From the NCBI GenBank assembly GCA_963663005.2, contig CAXXHH010000014.1:62001-126000 (forward strand): 64,000 nucleotides of DNA. Reading direction: 5' to 3'. The translations under genes were made by a program, and so were the position numbers. Below the pieces are notes generated by a model. It had not been told where the DNA came from. It did no database searches and saw nothing but the letters and a program-made list of their open reading frames with translations. How positions within the stretch are numbered: the stretch's first letter is position 1; each line of letters begins with the position of its first letter. The stretch comes from CAINVV01 sp963663005. GTDB lineage: Bacteria > Bacteroidota > Bacteroidia > Bacteroidales > Prolixibacteraceae. This document shows, piece after piece, positions 34,072-43,780 of the stretch.

Positions 34072-34354
34072 AAAGTTGTTTTTCTGATGAAACAATTAAA
34101 GAACAATTTTGTTCGATTTCATGCCTCATAATTTGTTTTTTAGCAGTCAAATGGAATCGAAATTCTGCGAAGCTAATAGCCGTATATTCATTTTCGGTCG
34201 ATGCCAATATGATGCCCCGATATTTTATCAAAACAAAATAAATATCATCGTGTCATTCGAAATTTATCATGAACGTCAATTTTTTTCACGAATTTAGATC
34301 AAATTTTCGGATGAATAGTTTTACATATGCAAACCCATTTAATGATATAATCCA

Positions 34355-34789
34355 ATGGCAGTGAAAATCAGCGTTATTAATGGCCCAAATCTCAATCTTC
34401 TGGGTAGGCGCGAAAAGGGAATTTATGGAGATATTTCGTTCGAAGACTGGTTCGAAAAAATAAAACCTCACTTTCCTCATGTTGAATTTGAGTATTTCCA
34501 GTCGAATATTGAAGGCGAGATTGTATCCTATTTGCATAAAGTGGGGTTTTCTGTTGAAGGTATAGTACTCAATGCAGGTGCTTATACGCATACGTCCATT
34601 GCAATAAGAGACGCTATCGCCGCCATCACTACGCCAGTGGTCGAAGTACATATTTCGAACATTCTGACTCGTGAATCATTTAGACATGAGTCTGTTATCG
34701 GACCTGTTTGCAGAGGGAGTATTATGGGGTTTGCCCTGGACTCCTATCGATTGGGAATAGAAAGCTTTTTTAAACCAGAGCTGAATTAA
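34355..34789 (+). CDS. aroQ: 3-dehydroquinate dehydratase, type II
   Basis: Third step of the shikimate pathway, trans-elimination of water from 3-dehydroquinate. The 144-residue protein contains the family start ISVINGPNLNLLGRRE with the catalytic Tyr in EKGIYGDISF, NAGAYTHTSIAIRDAI, and VVEVHISNILTRESFRH. Length is normal. It is divergent from xerD and starts a pair with pyk, which follows after 55 nt. Confidence 0.95.
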   Translation: MAVKISVINGPNLNLLGRREKGIYGDISFEDWFEKIKPHFPHVEFEYFQSNIEGEIVSYLHKVGFSVEGIVLNAGAYTHTSIAIRDAIAAITTPVVEVHISNILTRESFRHESVIGPVCRGSIMGFALDSYRLGIESFFKPELN

Positions 34790-34844
34790 CACTGAAATTG
34801 GAAAAAATCTCGACGAGAATTTTCACTAATTACTTATTCAAAGG

Positions 34845-36281
34845 ATGAAAAAGACAAAGCATACTAAAATAGTAGCGACAATATCAGACAAAAATTGTGC
34901 TCCTGAATTTTTAAAGTCTCTCATGGAAGCCGGGATGAATGTTGTCAGGATAAATACCGCGCATCAAACTACGGAGTCTGCCATGCAGATTATTAACAAT
35001 GTTAGAATGGTCAGTGACAGTCTCGCTATTCTTGTGGATACTAAAGGTCCTGAAATCAGGACTAAAAACATTGCTGATCCGATAAAAATAAGTAGAGGGG
35101 ATAAAATTACGATTACCGGTTCTGACATTCAATCCGGGGAAGGAATTCTTGCAGTAGATTATATCAACTTCACCCGCGACATCCCGGTAGGGAGCTCGGT
35201 GTTGATAGACGATGGTGAGTTGGAACTCACCATTATTGAAAAGCAGGAGGACAGACTTATTGCGCTTATTGGTAATGATGGCTATATAAAAAACAGAAAA
35301 AGCATCAATGTTCCCGGAATCTCCTTGAATCTTCCCTCATTGACAGAAAAAGACTGTCAATTCATTCGATGGGCATCGATGAATGACCTGGATTTTATTG
35401 CGCATTCCTTCGTTAGAAATAAAGAGGATATATTGGCCGTTCAGAAAATTTTGGACGAAGAAGAGAGTAAAATAAAAATTATTGCCAAAATAGAGAATAC
35501 CGATGGTGTCAAAAACATCGATGAGATTCTCGATCATGCTTACGGAATAATGGTCGCCCGGGGAGATTTAGGAATTGAAATAGCGGCTGAGAAAATTCCT
35601 TCGATTCAAAGACGACTAATACGAAAGTGCGTCGAGCGAAAAAAACCTGTCATAATTGCAACACAAATGTTGCATACTATGATAAGTAATCCAAGACCTA
35701 CCCGGGCCGAAGTTAGCGATGTCGCCACGGCTATATACGATCGCACGGATGCCGTCATGCTTTCCGGGGAAACTGCTTACGGACAGTATCCGGTTGAAGC
35801 CGTCCAACTGATGTCTCGTGTTGCTATGGAAGTTGAATCAAGCAAGGATAAGAGAAATGACCTCCCGGTACCCAGACTTGAGAATGAGGTTTCTGCTTTT
35901 TTGGCTGAGGCAGCTGTAATGTCGGCCAACGAGTTGAAAGTCGCCGCTATAATTACCGACACGCTGACGGGTAAAATAGCCCGATATATATCCGCCTTCA
36001 GAAGTCCCCGACCCGTTTACGCTAAATGTCATAACGGCAAGGTGAAAAGAGAGCTGGCATTATCCTACGGAGTTTTTGCCAGCGAAATAGTTGCCAAAAA
36101 GAATAAGCATAAATTGGTAGAGACTTCTTTATTAGACCTGGTAGAGAGAGGCCTAATTTCAGAAACTGATACAGTCGTCTACGTTGGGGGGAATTTTGGT
36201 GTGGGAGGCGGTACCTCCTTTATTGAAATAGCATCTGTTGAGCAAATGATGCACCAGAAAAAAGTCAAGAATGAACGGTGA
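34845..36281 (+). CDS. pyk: Pyruvate kinase
   Basis: Transfers phosphate from PEP to ADP at the end of glycolysis. The 478 residues include VVRINTAHQTTE (where many enzymes have NFSH), DTKGPEIRT, the catalytic-lysine region IIAKIENTDGVKNIDEI, and the metal/substrate loop MVARGDLGIEI. RPTRAEVSDVATAIYDRTDAV follows. A-domain, B-domain and C-terminal regulatory domain are all present. It begins with an AAGG ribosome-binding sequence 4 nt before ATG. A terminator overlaps its stop codon. Confidence 0.96.
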   Translation: MKKTKHTKIVATISDKNCAPEFLKSLMEAGMNVVRINTAHQTTESAMQIINNVRMVSDSLAILVDTKGPEIRTKNIADPIKISRGDKITITGSDIQSGEGILAVDYINFTRDIPVGSSVLIDDGELELTIIEKQEDRLIALIGNDGYIKNRKSINVPGISLNLPSLTEKDCQFIRWASMNDLDFIAHSFVRNKEDILAVQKILDEEESKIKIIAKIENTDGVKNIDEILDHAYGIMVARGDLGIEIAAEKIPSIQRRLIRKCVERKKPVIIATQMLHTMISNPRPTRAEVSDVATAIYDRTDAVMLSGETAYGQYPVEAVQLMSRVAMEVESSKDKRNDLPVPRLENEVSAFLAEAAVMSANELKVAAIITDTLTGKIARYISAFRSPRPVYAKCHNGKVKRELALSYGVFASEIVAKKNKHKLVETSLLDLVERGLISETDTVVYVGGNFGVGGGTSFIEIASVEQMMHQKKVKNER

Positions 36282-36320
36282 AGATGGAGTAAATAACTCT
36301 ATCATCTTCACCGTTTATTC
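36274..36320 (+). terminator. Terminator between pyk and the LolA-like gene
   Basis: Thirteen-base perfect stem, left arm 36274-36286 and right arm 36303-36315, with a further GAGT/ACTC pairing inside the loop. It is followed by TTTATT on the plus strand. The left arm contains the pyk stop codon. It mainly serves pyk but is symmetric enough to act on the converging LolA-like gene as well. Confidence 0.8.
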
Positions 36321-36329
36321 CACACCTTC

Positions 36330-36986
36330 TTATCTCATATCATTCATCGAGACACCTGGGTATTTCGTTTTATCGAATTTGAAGTAGTCGTCTTTCAGAT
36401 CGATATTGGTTTTCATGGTTTTCAGAAGAAGCGTGTAGGTGTTGCCATCTTTATTGAAGGTCTGTGCCTTTGCAATCTGTGATTTAGCCTTATCAACATA
36501 AAGCCTCACCTTGACAAACTCCTTCGATTTATCGATTGGGAAAAGATCCAGCACCTGTACCGTTTTTGCAGACAGGTTTTCCTCCCCTATGTATGAGAAA
36601 TTGAATCCCTTCTCGTAGATAGTGAAAATATTTGCCGGGTTAATTGATCCATTATCTTCCTCCACAGCCGAAATGTTACATTCTTTTGCTTCGGTCATAT
36701 AGCTCCAAACGGTAGATCCGTCACAAAACACCTCCATACTGAAAACAGGCATGTGAAGTCTGTAACTCTTCCCCTTCAATGTAACCTGCCCTTCATTGGT
36801 CTGATTGATATTATTCTTTTTGTTTTCAAGAGTAAAAGAAAAATCAATCTGAATGGTCTTATAACTGCGGGTAGTCTGAGAAAGTTTTTCCAAAATTTCC
36901 TTTGCCTTTGGATCCTGCTGAGCAAATAAATTGAAGGTAAGAAACAAACCTGCTACAATAATTATGAAACTTTTAATCCTGGTCAT
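36330..36986 (-). CDS. LolA-like outer-membrane lipoprotein carrier protein
   Basis: Periplasmic carrier of the LolA/LolB-like fold that ferries lipoproteins to the outer membrane. From ATG 36986 it has 218 residues: a signal peptide (IKSFIIIVAGLFLTFNLFAQ, cut near AQQ) and a beta-rich domain with TIQIDFSFTLENK, GQVTLKGKSYRL and CDGSTVWSYM. These are the LolA-family features. A TTG three codons upstream is less likely. It lies 41 nt after ftsK on the same strand and may be cotranscribed with it, as in other Bacteroidota. Confidence 0.88.
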   Translation of the reverse strand: MTRIKSFIIIVAGLFLTFNLFAQQDPKAKEILEKLSQTTRSYKTIQIDFSFTLENKKNNINQTNEGQVTLKGKSYRLHMPVFSMEVFCDGSTVWSYMTEAKECNISAVEEDNGSINPANIFTIYEKGFNFSYIGEENLSAKTVQVLDLFPIDKSKEFVKVRLYVDKAKSQIAKAQTFNKDGNTYTLLLKTMKTNIDLKDDYFKFDKTKYPGVSMNDMR

Positions 36987-37027
36987 TATAATCAACTTTT
37001 AATTATTCATTAATTGCAATTCACTTT

Positions 37028-39448
37028 CTACTGGGGTAATTTCCGCAAAATCTGTTCCAAACTATTTTCGTCCTGAATCAAAACTTCTCTGGCTTTGCTG
37101 CCTGCATTTACACCAACAATTCCAGCTGCCTCAAGCTGATCCATGATTCTGCCGGCTCTGTTATATCCTATCGAAAATTTCCTTTGTATGGACGATGTAG
37201 ATCCTGTTTGGTTTAAAACGACGATTCGGGCAGCATCATCAAAAAGCTCATCCCTGTTTTTCAAATCGATACCTTCCGAAATTTCTGAACTATCACTGCG
37301 GTATTCAGGCAGGGCAAAAACCATCGGGTAACCTGGCTGTTTTCCAATAAAATTGGCAATAGCTTCGACCTCGGGAGTGTCGACAAAAGCACACTGAATA
37401 CGGGTCAAAACGTTGCCTATAGAGACAAGCATATCTCCCCTTCCGATCAACTGATTTGCACCCGGAGTATCAAGGATCGTCCGGGAATCGACCATCGATG
37501 CAACTTTGAACGCTATCCTGGTGGGGAAATTCGCTTTAATTACCCCCGTAATGATGTTTATGGAAGGTCGCTGTGTCGCAATGATCATGTGAATTCCAAC
37601 GGCACGTGCCAGCTGGGCAATCCTTGCAATAGGCAACTCAATCTCTTTTCCTGCGGTCATAATCAAGTCTGCGAACTCATCGACAACAACCACTATATAA
37701 GGCAAATAGCGATGACCCTTATTGGGATTAAGACGCCTTGAAATGAATTTGACATTATATTCCTTGACATTTCTGGTTTGAGCTGCTTTAAGGAGATCAT
37801 ATCTCCGCTCCATTTCGATGATGAGCGAGTTCAGAGTATCCTTCACCTGCTGAACATCTGTAATAATTGAATCTTCCATCCCCTCCATCTTAGCCAGAAA
37901 ATGCTTTTCGATAACAGCATATAGGTTTAACTCAACCTTTTTGGGATCAATAAAAACAAATTTCAGTTGGGAGGGGTGTTTTTTATACAATAAGGAAGAG
38001 ATGATCGCATTCAACCCGACAGATTTACCTTGCCCGGTCGCTCCTGCGACCAAAATATGCGGCATCTTGGTCAGGTCCACAACAAAAGTCTCGTTGGAAA
38101 TAGTTTTTCCCAGCGCCAAAGGAAGTTCATAATCAGACTCCTGGAATATCTTGGATGCAATCAGCGATCGCATGGAAACTACCTCTGGTTTATTGTTAGG
38201 AACCTCAATACCAACAGTTCCCTTCCCTGGCATTGGCGCTATAATACGGATTCCAAGGGCAGATAGGCTTAGCGCGATATCATCCTCCAGGTTTTTGATC
38301 TTGGATATCCTCACGCCGGGAGCAGGCACAATTTCATATAGCGTTACAGTCGGACCGGTAGTAGCCCTGATTTTCTCAATCTCAATGCTGTAATTTTTGA
38401 GCGTCTGCAGAATTTTATTTTTGTTCGCACGCAATTCATCGTCCGTAACTTGAGGATTACCAGTTGACCTCTCTTCCAAAAGATCAAGGGTAGGGAAAAC
38501 ATATCTGGAAAGATCCAATGTCGGATCATAATCAGCTTCATCAATCTCAAGCTCCTCATCATCAGGATCAGCGCTTCGCAACATTGGTTCCGGCATGGGT
38601 CTTTCCCTCTCGGGGGCAATGTAGTGTTCTTCTTCCACAAATACTTCGCCCATCTCAAGCTCAATGGAATCCTCATCCGGCTCAGCATAAACAATCTTCA
38701 CATCGTCGTCCACCGCCACTTTGGAAAAAGAACGATCCTTTTCAGAAATTTTTATTGGTTGCGGGGCTGCAGTCAACTCGGCTGTAGTCAGTTCAAGTTC
38801 ACGCTTTTTTGGCGGACGCCGGTATAACAAAAGCGCCTTTATTGTTCCCCAAGCATCTTCAAATGCCAGTATTGCCACAACAAGGGCGGATCCAAGCAAC
38901 AGAAAGAAGGTTCCCAATTTGCCAATTCCCGAATTCAAATGTTGTGACATTAAAAAACCATAAGCACCACCCGGTAAAATCGGAGAATTCTTGTAAAGGA
39001 CGGCAAGGGAGAATGCCAGGGCAATAGATAGCCAGATAATCAGAAATATACCATATCCAAAATTTTTGGCTAAAGACACTTTCCCAATTTTGGCAAGGCG
39101 TAGGGACAAGACTCCAAAAAGATAGAGAATCACAAAAGAGCCAAATCCAAAGCCTTTGTTAATAAACCAATTGGCAAGTATGGCGCCGAATTTTCCCCCG
39201 GCATTTTCGATTTTTATGGTCGGATTGGTAATTAGTTCTTTAATGGTTACATCGAGATGGCTGACATCGGCTCCATCCTGTAAAAGGAAGGATATAAATG
39301 CGATAAACAGGTAAATAGTAAAGAAAAAAAGTAAGAGAGCGCCGCCCCCCCTCACCTTCTCCCAGCGGGAATGCTTTGACGCTTTGCTCCCGCCGCTTGA
39401 AGTCCCTGAAGAAGTTTTCTGTTGATTATCACTCTTTTGCTGAGCCAT
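37028..39448 (-). CDS. ftsK: DNA translocase FtsK/SpoIIIE
   Basis: Septum-anchored motor that pumps chromosomal DNA and activates XerCD at dif. The 806 residues begin with a Ser/Lys-rich cytoplasmic tail, four transmembrane helices (about 30-210) and a short acidic linker (about 250-320). The motor follows, with Walker A VAGATGQGKSVGLN and Walker B IVVVVDEFADLIM. A C-terminal winged-helix gamma domain (LFDDAARIVVLNQTGSTSSIQRKF, about 735-800) reads KOPS-type signals. It is complete. xerD lies 3 kb downstream. Confidence 0.95.
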   Translation of the reverse strand: MAQQKSDNQQKTSSGTSSGGSKASKHSRWEKVRGGGALLLFFFTIYLFIAFISFLLQDGADVSHLDVTIKELITNPTIKIENAGGKFGAILANWFINKGFGFGSFVILYLFGVLSLRLAKIGKVSLAKNFGYGIFLIIWLSIALAFSLAVLYKNSPILPGGAYGFLMSQHLNSGIGKLGTFFLLLGSALVVAILAFEDAWGTIKALLLYRRPPKKRELELTTAELTAAPQPIKISEKDRSFSKVAVDDDVKIVYAEPDEDSIELEMGEVFVEEEHYIAPERERPMPEPMLRSADPDDEELEIDEADYDPTLDLSRYVFPTLDLLEERSTGNPQVTDDELRANKNKILQTLKNYSIEIEKIRATTGPTVTLYEIVPAPGVRISKIKNLEDDIALSLSALGIRIIAPMPGKGTVGIEVPNNKPEVVSMRSLIASKIFQESDYELPLALGKTISNETFVVDLTKMPHILVAGATGQGKSVGLNAIISSLLYKKHPSQLKFVFIDPKKVELNLYAVIEKHFLAKMEGMEDSIITDVQQVKDTLNSLIIEMERRYDLLKAAQTRNVKEYNVKFISRRLNPNKGHRYLPYIVVVVDEFADLIMTAGKEIELPIARIAQLARAVGIHMIIATQRPSINIITGVIKANFPTRIAFKVASMVDSRTILDTPGANQLIGRGDMLVSIGNVLTRIQCAFVDTPEVEAIANFIGKQPGYPMVFALPEYRSDSSEISEGIDLKNRDELFDDAARIVVLNQTGSTSSIQRKFSIGYNRAGRIMDQLEAAGIVGVNAGSKAREVLIQDENSLEQILRKLPQ

Positions 39449-39492
39449 TTCCGATTTATTTTAGAAAGGTCAAATTTAGGATTAAATCCAAA

Positions 39493-39500
39493 CAAAGTTA
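39493..39500 (-). promoter_or_regulatory. -7 element of the ftsK promoter
   Basis: Minus strand TAACTTTG matches TAnnTTTG. Initiation near 39486 gives a leader of about 38 nt to the ftsK ATG. No TTG at the usual spacing is visible. Confidence 0.5.
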
Positions 39501-39733
39501 CTGAAAAGTCGAAAATAAGTGGAAATCAGTCCAGGTGTTTTGAAAGTTGAACTCGTCTTACCGGCACAGTACCTGCTGAGTGAAAAGAATGGACAGATTT
39601 TAAGACATTTGATCTGAACCACAGATAATTTTTAGTTTCTTTGATTTTCCGTTTCCGTTCGGTGGCTCAATAATTGTTAAACCACTGCATTTCAAAAAGT
39701 AAATAACCGTAAAATATCAAAAAGTAGGGAGTC

Positions 39734-40795
39734 ATGAAGGAATCTATGAAAGCAGCCGTGATAAGAGAATATAGCAAAATTGCTTTGGAAGAGGTCGAGA
39801 AACCTGAACTTCGGGATAATGATGTGCTTATAAAGATCAAGTATGCAAGCATCTGCGGATCTGATCAACATCTTTTTAAGGGAGAATTTCATCCCCGGAC
39901 TCAGTTACCGCATATCCCAGGCCACGAATTTGCCGGATTAGTTGAATCTGTTGGAAAAAGTGTCAAAGGCTTTAAAGCAGGAGATAAAGTAACAGTTGAT
40001 CCTATTATTTGGTGCGGCGAATGCGCTCCATGCAAAGTTGGTCATTTCCCTGCCTGCATCAAATTAAAGCTGTACGGTATAGATTTGGACGGCGGATTTG
40101 CGCAATATATTTCAGTTCCGGCAGAAAAAGTATTTCTGGTTCCCAATCACATTTCTGATGAATTCGCTGCCCTGATCGAGGTGCTGTCTATCGGATTCCA
40201 TGCTTCCTCCAGAGCTGGGTTGAAAGAATCAGACGACATATTGATTATGGGAGCTGGTAAAGTTGGTCAGTCGATTCTTCACGCCGCCAATACAATAACC
40301 AAGGGAAAAATTTTCATAGCCGACATCCTGGATGAAAGACTGGCAATTGCAACATCAGCTTTCCCAAACCTAATAATTATTAATACGGCAAAAACAGATC
40401 CGGTTGCCTTCATCAAAGAACATACTGGTGGTCGGGGTGTGGATGTTGCATTTGAAGCGGTTGGACACGAAGTCAATGTTGAGGGCAGACATAATCCTGT
40501 CAGAACCTGTATCAATGCAATAAAAGGTGGTGGTACCGTTTGTGTTCTTGGGCTTGGCGACCACCCTGTTGATATATTGATGAAGGAATTGATATGGAAG
40601 GAGGCTAGAATTGTGGCCTCCCGCGTTAGTCATGGCGAATTTTCAAAAGCTATCGAAGCTCTGGACAAAAAATTGATCAATCCTGAAAAAATGATTACTG
40701 GCATTCTGGATCTCAAGGACGCCCAACGAGGTTTTGATTTACTGGAGTCAGAACCGGCTAAAAACCTGAAAATTCTCTTAAAAATCCCGGACTGA
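39734..40795 (+). CDS. Zinc-dependent medium-chain alcohol dehydrogenase
   Basis: NAD(P)-dependent dehydrogenase of the MDR family, 353 residues. Catalytic zinc ligands are Cys41 (SICGSD) and His64-Glu65 (PGHEFAG). The structural zinc has all four cysteines (94, 97, 100, 108 in CGECAPCKVGHFPAC). The dinucleotide motif GAGKVGQ is near residue 178. It resembles sorbitol, butanediol and threonine dehydrogenases; the substrate cannot be fixed. The first ATG follows an AGGGAG ribosome-binding sequence; ATG 39746 (MKAAVIREY) is a possible alternative start. Confidence 0.88.
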   Translation: MKESMKAAVIREYSKIALEEVEKPELRDNDVLIKIKYASICGSDQHLFKGEFHPRTQLPHIPGHEFAGLVESVGKSVKGFKAGDKVTVDPIIWCGECAPCKVGHFPACIKLKLYGIDLDGGFAQYISVPAEKVFLVPNHISDEFAALIEVLSIGFHASSRAGLKESDDILIMGAGKVGQSILHAANTITKGKIFIADILDERLAIATSAFPNLIIINTAKTDPVAFIKEHTGGRGVDVAFEAVGHEVNVEGRHNPVRTCINAIKGGGTVCVLGLGDHPVDILMKELIWKEARIVASRVSHGEFSKAIEALDKKLINPEKMITGILDLKDAQRGFDLLESEPAKNLKILLKIPD

Positions 40796-40922
40796 CTGGT
40801 AATTCAGGATTGTATTAGAAATTATTGACCTTCCGGATTGGTTATAAACTTTAACTTAAGCAGTTATTTGATAATTTTTATCATGAATTGCTCCAGAAAC
40901 TGTCTCTATCTTCGACTGAATT

Positions 40923-40930
40923 TATTTTTG
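40923..40930 (+). promoter_or_regulatory. -7 element of the arcC-argF promoter
   Basis: Plus strand TATTTTTG, a perfect TAnnTTTG. Initiation near 40937 leaves only about 8 nt to ATG 40945. This supports that start over the in-frame upstream codon at 40888. Confidence 0.5.
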
Positions 40931-40944
40931 AAATAAAACAGTCT

Positions 40945-41901
40945 ATGAAAAAACTGGCCGTTGTTGCTCTGGGTGGAAATGCGCTGTTACGCGATCATGA
41001 AAAGGGTACTATCGAGCAGCAAGAGTTCCATACTGCAGAGACCATCGAAAATTTGCTCTTCCTTGTAAGAGAGAATTATGATCTGATCATCACTCACGGA
41101 AATGGCCCTCAGGTCGGAAACATCTTGATGCGGAACGACGCTGGTGAACAGGTTTATGGTATTTCACAGATGCCACTCGATATTTGCGTCGCGGATTCAC
41201 AAGGTGGTATAGGATACATGATCGAGAGGATATTCCGGAATATCCTTAACAAATACGGGATTCAAAGAAACGTCCTTACGCTGGTAAGCATGGTAGAGGT
41301 AGATCCGGATGATCCCGCTTTCTTAAATCCTACCAAAAGAATAGGGGCAACTTACGATTCAGAACAAGCCATCTCCCTGGAAACGAAGAAAGGGTGGAAA
41401 TTTAAAGAAAGTACAAAAAGCGAGAAAGGATGGAGACGAGTAGTACCATCTCCTACCCCAAAAAATATTATCAATCAGACCTTGATTGGCGAACTCGCAC
41501 GGAAAGGAAATATTATTATTACTTGTGGCGGAGGCGGTATCCCTGTCTTTTATGACCAAAACGGCGATTTGCGCACGGCAGATGCTGTAATTGATAAAGA
41601 CCTCGCTTCTTCAGTTCTAGCCTGTGGTGTCAAGGCCGACGAATTTTATATTCTGACTGATGTATCCTTTATTTACAAAGATTTTGGATTGCCCACTCAG
41701 GAAAAATTGGAATTCCTGGACTATCAGGATACTAAGAAATATCTTGAATCAGGTACTTTTGCCGAGGGAAGCATGGCTCCAAAAATCGTTGCAGCGATGA
41801 AGTTTGTCGAAAATGGTGGCGTAAAAAGCATCATTACCGAGGCTTCAAAACTTGAAGACAAATCCTATGGCTCAAAAATTACAATGACATATCCATCCTA
41901 A
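40945..41901 (+). CDS. arcC: Carbamate kinase
   Basis: Makes ATP from carbamoyl phosphate, giving ammonia and CO2, in fermentative use of arginine/citrulline, agmatine or purines. The 318 residues start MKKLAVVALGGNALLRDHEKG and contain LIITHGNGPQVGNI, ITCGGGGIPVFYDQNG and AVIDKDLASSVLA, with the C-terminal GSMAPKIVAAMKFVENGG. All are amino-acid-kinase family signatures. It is 11 nt upstream of the ornithine carbamoyltransferase gene. The pair can run citrulline + Pi to ornithine + ATP. No arginine deiminase is in the window. Confidence 0.94.
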   Translation: MKKLAVVALGGNALLRDHEKGTIEQQEFHTAETIENLLFLVRENYDLIITHGNGPQVGNILMRNDAGEQVYGISQMPLDICVADSQGGIGYMIERIFRNILNKYGIQRNVLTLVSMVEVDPDDPAFLNPTKRIGATYDSEQAISLETKKGWKFKESTKSEKGWRRVVPSPTPKNIINQTLIGELARKGNIIITCGGGGIPVFYDQNGDLRTADAVIDKDLASSVLACGVKADEFYILTDVSFIYKDFGLPTQEKLEFLDYQDTKKYLESGTFAEGSMAPKIVAAMKFVENGGVKSIITEASKLEDKSYGSKITMTYPS

Positions 41902-41912
41902 AAAAAGAATAT

Positions 41913-42917
41913 ATGCCTCACCTGCTTTACAACAAGAACTTTCTGAAACTTCTGGATTTTCAACCAGCAGAAATTGAATATTTGCTTAATCTTGCTGCCG
42001 AATTGAAATGGGCGAAAAAAAGCGGCACGGAAGAACCAGTACTAACCGGGAAAAATATAGCGCTGATCTTTGAGAAGAGTTCTACAAGAACCAGATGCGC
42101 CTTTGAAGTTGCCGCATACGATCAAGGCGCTCACGTGACTTATTTAGGTCCGACTGGCTCTCAAATAGGATCGAAGGAATCGATGAAGGACACGGCAAGA
42201 GTTCTGGGAAGGATGTACGATGGAATTCAATACCGCGGATACGGTCAGCAACTTGTGGAAACATTGGCACAATATGCCGGGGTACCGGTCTGGAACGGAC
42301 TAACGGATGAATTTCACCCCACTCAGATTCTCGCTGATTTTCTCACCATGCGGGAACATTCGGATAAACCATTGTCCAAAATAAAATTCGCATATCTGGG
42401 TGATGCCAGAAACAATATGGGTAATTCATTAATGGTGGGAGCCGCAAAAATGGGCATGGATTTTAGAGCCGCTGCACCACAAAAATATCAGCCTTCATTA
42501 GAATTACAGGCGACCTGCAAAGAAATTTCAAACGCGACCGGAGCCAAAATAACCATTACCGAAAATGTAAAGGAAGCCGTTAAAGACTGCGACTTTTTAT
42601 ATACGGATGTTTGGGTGTCTATGGGAGAATCGACTGCCGTATGGCAGGAAAGAATTGAAGCTTTGAAACCATATCAGGTCAATTCGAATGTAATGAAACT
42701 GACCGGAAACCAAGGTGTTAAATTTTTGCATTGCCTCCCGGCATATCACAATCGTGAAACTAAAACTGGCGAGGAGATATTCCAGAAATTTGGCATCGAT
42801 TCGATGGAAGTAACTGAGGATGTATTTGAAAGCCCTGCCTCCATTGTGTTCGATCAGGCCGAAAACAGAATGCACACCATCAAGGCTATTATGGTAGCAA
42901 CTTTAGGACAAAGATGA
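41913..42917 (+). CDS. argF: Ornithine carbamoyltransferase, probably catabolic
   Basis: Interconverts ornithine + carbamoyl phosphate and citrulline + phosphate. The 334 residues show the carbamoyl-phosphate loop FEKSSTRTRCAFEVA, GSKESMKDTARVLGRMYDGIQYRG, the ornithine site VWNGLTDEFHPTQILAD, and the HCLPAYHNRE loop. This is true OTCase, not the succinyl- or acetylornithine enzyme of other Bacteroidota, judging by the HCLP motif and the MYDGIQYRG segment. Its pairing with carbamate kinase points to the catabolic direction, so arcB would also be a suitable name. Confidence 0.92.
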   Translation: MPHLLYNKNFLKLLDFQPAEIEYLLNLAAELKWAKKSGTEEPVLTGKNIALIFEKSSTRTRCAFEVAAYDQGAHVTYLGPTGSQIGSKESMKDTARVLGRMYDGIQYRGYGQQLVETLAQYAGVPVWNGLTDEFHPTQILADFLTMREHSDKPLSKIKFAYLGDARNNMGNSLMVGAAKMGMDFRAAAPQKYQPSLELQATCKEISNATGAKITITENVKEAVKDCDFLYTDVWVSMGESTAVWQERIEALKPYQVNSNVMKLTGNQGVKFLHCLPAYHNRETKTGEEIFQKFGIDSMEVTEDVFESPASIVFDQAENRMHTIKAIMVATLGQR

Positions 42918-42946
42918 TGTTCCAGCTTTAAATTAACCTCGAAATT

Positions 42947-43780
42947 TCACCAGCAGGTTCTCTTATTATTTGTCCAAACGGTTTCAGGGTCAATATTGTC
43001 CTTTTCAATTTCCTTGAAATACTTATAGGTACCAACTTTCAATTCGATCGTTGCATCCTCGTCACAGACTATCATCCCGTGAGAATGAAGTTGCAATGCT
43101 GAGATTGTCCACATATGGTTTATAGCACCTTCAACAGCTTTGTGCAAAGCGCGGGCCTTGTTATGACCTGTCACCAGAATCAATACTTCCTGGGCATCCA
43201 TAATCGTTCCAACACCAACTGTCAGGGCAATTTTAGGAACCTGATCCACATCATTATTGAAGAATCGACTGTTAACAATTTTGGTATCCGTATTTAGTGC
43301 TTTATCCCGGGTTCTGGAAGTTAAACTGGATCCTGGTTCGTTGAAGGCGATATGACCATCTGCACCTACTCCACCGAGAAAGAGATCGATGCCACCCACC
43401 GATTTAATTTTGGCTTCGTATCGGCTGCATTCCATCCGCAAGTCGATGGCATTTCCGTCCAGTAGATTTACATTTTCGGGCTTAATATCGATAAAACTAA
43501 AAAAGTTATCCCACATAAACGTATGATAACTCTGAGGATGATCCTTAGGAATACCGACGTATTCATCCATATTAAAGGTGATCACATTCTTAAAGGAGAC
43601 TTTGCCCTCGTTAAAAAGTTTGATAAGCTCAATATATGTTCCCAACGGAGTGCTCCCGGTAGGTAATCCCAAAACAAATGGGTTTTCAGGTGTGGGGCTA
43701 CAATTACCAATCTTGTGGGCAATATAATTAGCAGACCATTGAGCTACACTGCTCGCTTCAGGCTGAATGATAAGTCTCAT
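42947..43780 (-). CDS. nagB: Glucosamine-6-phosphate deaminase
   Basis: Converts glucosamine 6-phosphate to fructose 6-phosphate and ammonia, linking amino-sugar use to glycolysis. The 277 residues contain LGLPTGSTPLGTYIEL, the active-site NMDEYVGIPKDHPQSYH and GGVGADGHIAFNEPGSS, and the late SALQLHSHGMIVCDE block, all NagB hallmarks. It stands alone and converges with argF. Its upstream region contains an unexplained hairpin at 43971-43995. Confidence 0.95.
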   Translation of the reverse strand: MRLIIQPEASSVAQWSANYIAHKIGNCSPTPENPFVLGLPTGSTPLGTYIELIKLFNEGKVSFKNVITFNMDEYVGIPKDHPQSYHTFMWDNFFSFIDIKPENVNLLDGNAIDLRMECSRYEAKIKSVGGIDLFLGGVGADGHIAFNEPGSSLTSRTRDKALNTDTKIVNSRFFNNDVDQVPKIALTVGVGTIMDAQEVLILVTGHNKARALHKAVEGAINHMWTISALQLHSHGMIVCDEDATIELKVGTYKYFKEIEKDNIDPETVWTNNKRTCW

